Below, in pieces: positions 62,539 to 64,000 of a DNA stretch of 64,000 bases. The stretch comes from Lachnospiraceae bacterium (GTDB lineage: Bacteria; Bacillota; Clostridia; Lachnospirales; Lachnospiraceae), in contig JAPJQL010000001.1 of NCBI GenBank assembly GCA_030825115.1, positions 186,001 through 250,000 on the forward strand, written 5' to 3'. The position numbers were made by a program, and so were the translations under genes. The notes beneath the pieces are model-generated. The model had not been told where the DNA came from. It saw only the letters and a program-made list of their open reading frames with translations, and made no database searches. Position 1 is the stretch's first letter. Each line of letters starts with the position of its first letter.

Positions 62539-63006
62539 TTATGCCACCTCCTTCATCTGTCTGATAAATCCTGCCATCCGCTGCAGGCTGTAGAGTAATG
62601 TCAGCACGCCGCAGATGGGAAGCCCCACATAGTAAAACGGCATCGGCATCTGCAGTGCCGGAGATATCTGTCCCGCCGAGTTCATCGTTACCATCATGCC
62701 GCCCATGATAAAAATAGTGACACATAAGATCATGACAATGACCTCAATGACCATCTTCGTCGCCAGATTCCCTTTGGGACTGAAATTCTTGGTAAAGATA
62801 TTGATCGCAATGTGTTTTTCCTGTCCATATGCGTAAGGAACACCCAGCATCGTAGTCCAGATCAGCGCATACCGCAGGATTTCTTCCGTATATTTACTTG
62901 GGCTGTTCAGCACAAACCGGGTGATGACCTGCCAGCAGCACACCAGCGCCATCATGCCGACCAGCACGGAGATGGCATAGCCCAGAACCTTATTGATTGT
63001 TTTCAT
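62539..63006 (-). CDS. TRAP transporter small permease (DctQ type)
   Basis: A 155-residue membrane protein with four helices, typical of DctQ. Landmarks are the N-terminal helix with QVITRFVLNSPSKYTEEILR near residue 26 and GVPYAYGQEKHIAINIF near 54. It stabilises the large permease and links it to the binding protein. It lies between the binding protein gene (14-base gap) and the large permease gene (1-base gap). Confidence 0.93.
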   Translation of the reverse strand: MKTINKVLGYAISVLVGMMALVCCWQVITRFVLNSPSKYTEEILRYALIWTTMLGVPYAYGQEKHIAINIFTKNFSPKGNLATKMVIEVIVMILCVTIFIMGGMMVTMNSAGQISPALQMPMPFYYVGLPICGVLTLLYSLQRMAGFIRQMKEVA

Positions 63007-63020
63007 GGTATCCTTTCCCC

Positions 63021-64000
63021 CTATTTCGCGTATTTCTGAATATCGTCATAAAGTTCCTGATAGAAGCCGCCTTTGCCGGTAAACTCCCTGTGCATCGGCT
63101 GAACCGCTTCGATAAACGCGGTCTTGTCGATATCGTAGTAGATATTCATGCCCATCCCTTTTGCCTCTTCGATCGCCTCTTCCATCATGCGGTCATATTG
63201 GTTTTTGAAGTTCTCATTGCTCCGGTCCAGACAGTCCACAAGGAAATCCTGCTGCTCCTTCGTCATCTTATTCCACGCCGCCGTACTGATCACATACACG
63301 TCAGGCAGGTACTGATGCTCTGTATAGGTATAGGATTTTGCCACCTCTGCATGCTTATCCACGGTAAGCGCAAGCTCCGTGTTCTCACCGCCGTCTACCA
63401 CGCCCTGCTGCAAAGCCGTATAAGTCTCGCTGGCCGCCATCGGGGTCGGCGAGCCGCCCATCAGCTCCAACATCTGCATAGAAGTACTGCTGCTCATCGA
63501 GCGGATCTTCTTGCCTTTCAGCACCGATGGTTTATCCGCCATGACATCCTCTTTCAGATAGATGTTCCGCGCGCCGTTGGCATAATATCCGATGACCAAA
63601 AAACCATCATCCTCATTCATCCGGAACAGTTCCTTCACTTTTTCGCTCTTCTCCATCGCATTGTAATAATGGTCTTTGCTGACAAATATATATGGCATGG
63701 AGAAGATCGCATAGGCGTCGTTAAACTGCCCGATCGTCTGGGAGCTGACCTTTGCCATATCCAGCACCCCCGCCTTTACCATTTCTACTACCGATGATTC
63801 GGACCCCAGCACGCCGCTCGGATAAATATCGATGCCAAGTTCCTTTGACGGATCCTCGGCCGCATACTCCGCCACCTTTGCAATACAGTCCGCAATCTCC
63901 GATTCCTTAGACTGGTTATGCGCCATCCGAAGCCGGACGCCGCCGGTATAATGGGCGCCCGCGATGGATGTGAAGATGCTTCCTGCCGCAACAACTGCCG
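63021..64000 (-). CDS. TRAP transporter substrate-binding protein (DctP type, partial)
   Basis: The C-terminal 326 residues of an extracytoplasmic DctP-family binding protein; its N-terminus and signal peptide lie beyond the right edge. The sequence visible at the edge (AGAHYTGGVRLRMAH) is followed by SSVVEMVKAGVLDMAKVSSQ, which matches the sugar-acid branch, and by KIRSMSSSTSMQMLELMGGS, containing the region where the family's conserved arginine pairs with the substrate carboxylate. It should bind an organic acid, likely a uronate or other pectin-derived acid. Confidence 0.9.
   Translation of the reverse strand, partial: AVVAAGSIFTSIAGAHYTGGVRLRMAHNQSKESEIADCIAKVAEYAAEDPSKELGIDIYPSGVLGSESSVVEMVKAGVLDMAKVSSQTIGQFNDAYAIFSMPYIFVSKDHYYNAMEKSEKVKELFRMNEDDGFLVIGYYANGARNIYLKEDVMADKPSVLKGKKIRSMSSSTSMQMLELMGGSPTPMAASETYTALQQGVVDGGENTELALTVDKHAEVAKSYTYTEHQYLPDVYVISTAAWNKMTKEQQDFLVDCLDRSNENFKNQYDRMMEEAIEEAKGMGMNIYYDIDKTAFIEAVQPMHREFTGKGGFYQELYDDIQKYAK

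Overview
The window is 64 kb of chromosome from a spore-forming, anaerobic Firmicute, most likely a gut Lachnospiraceae (Clostridium cluster XIVa type). The evidence is the spoIIA and spoVA sporulation genes, a clostridial ruvAB-zapA-U32-rodA-pbp block, lysine and T-box riboswitches, strong AGGAGG ribosome binding sites and moderate GC. No rRNA, tRNA, CRISPR array, prophage or insertion sequence was recognised. Most genes lie on the minus strand and are packed tightly.

Layout. 1-9958 (minus): a purine module. xdhB-xdhC-xdhA encode a molybdenum hydroxylase and end at a terminator. A separate operon then encodes a guanine/8-oxoguanine-type deaminase, a MerR regulator, and a BMP-type nucleoside ABC transporter (lipoprotein, ATPase, two permeases, the last cut by the window edge). 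Its promoter has the 19-bp spacer and central dyad typical of MerR control. 10027-17324 (minus): a RodA/FtsW-type polymerase with a class B PBP, a U32 protein, ZapA, RuvB and RuvA. 17545-21084: a YprB-like exonuclease, an AraC regulator and a MATE pump. 21209-23084: an AT-rich GntR/ABC cassette. 23218-26830: purC, purB and purA.

27440-32475: a degenerate phosphoribosyltransferase, then a Crp/Fnr regulator divergent from an SLC13 permease and an aryl-sulfate sulfotransferase, with two identical TGTTA-N6-TAACA sites between them. 32538-39133 (minus): a small lipoprotein, dapA-dapB under a lysine riboswitch, a CobA/BtuR-like protein, an SSB-like protein, TypA with a leader terminator, and YigZ. 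39310-41994: a class A PBP. 42073-48621: spoIIAA-spoIIAB-sigF followed by spoVAA-AB-AC-AD-AE, interrupted between AC and AD by an opposed peptide-type solute-binding lipoprotein. 48745-54553: a TPR protein, a 45-residue protein, folC, and valS under a T-box with a GUA (Val) specifier.

54675-57512: a second MATE pump, then a bL25-like gene and a gene with a CarD-like N-terminus, preceded by a promoter, a six-codon leader ORF and a terminator. 57550-64000: rhamnose mutarotase, two AraC regulators, a GH105-type unsaturated uronyl hydrolase and a TRAP transporter, which together suggest use of pectin (rhamnogalacturonan) fragments.

The least expected features are the two leader-terminator arrangements in front of ribosome-related genes (typA and bL25-like), the paired Crp/Fnr-type sites at the sulfotransferase locus, the signal-less sulfotransferase, the interrupted spoVA operon, and two very small conserved-looking genes (46903-47064 and 50065-50202).
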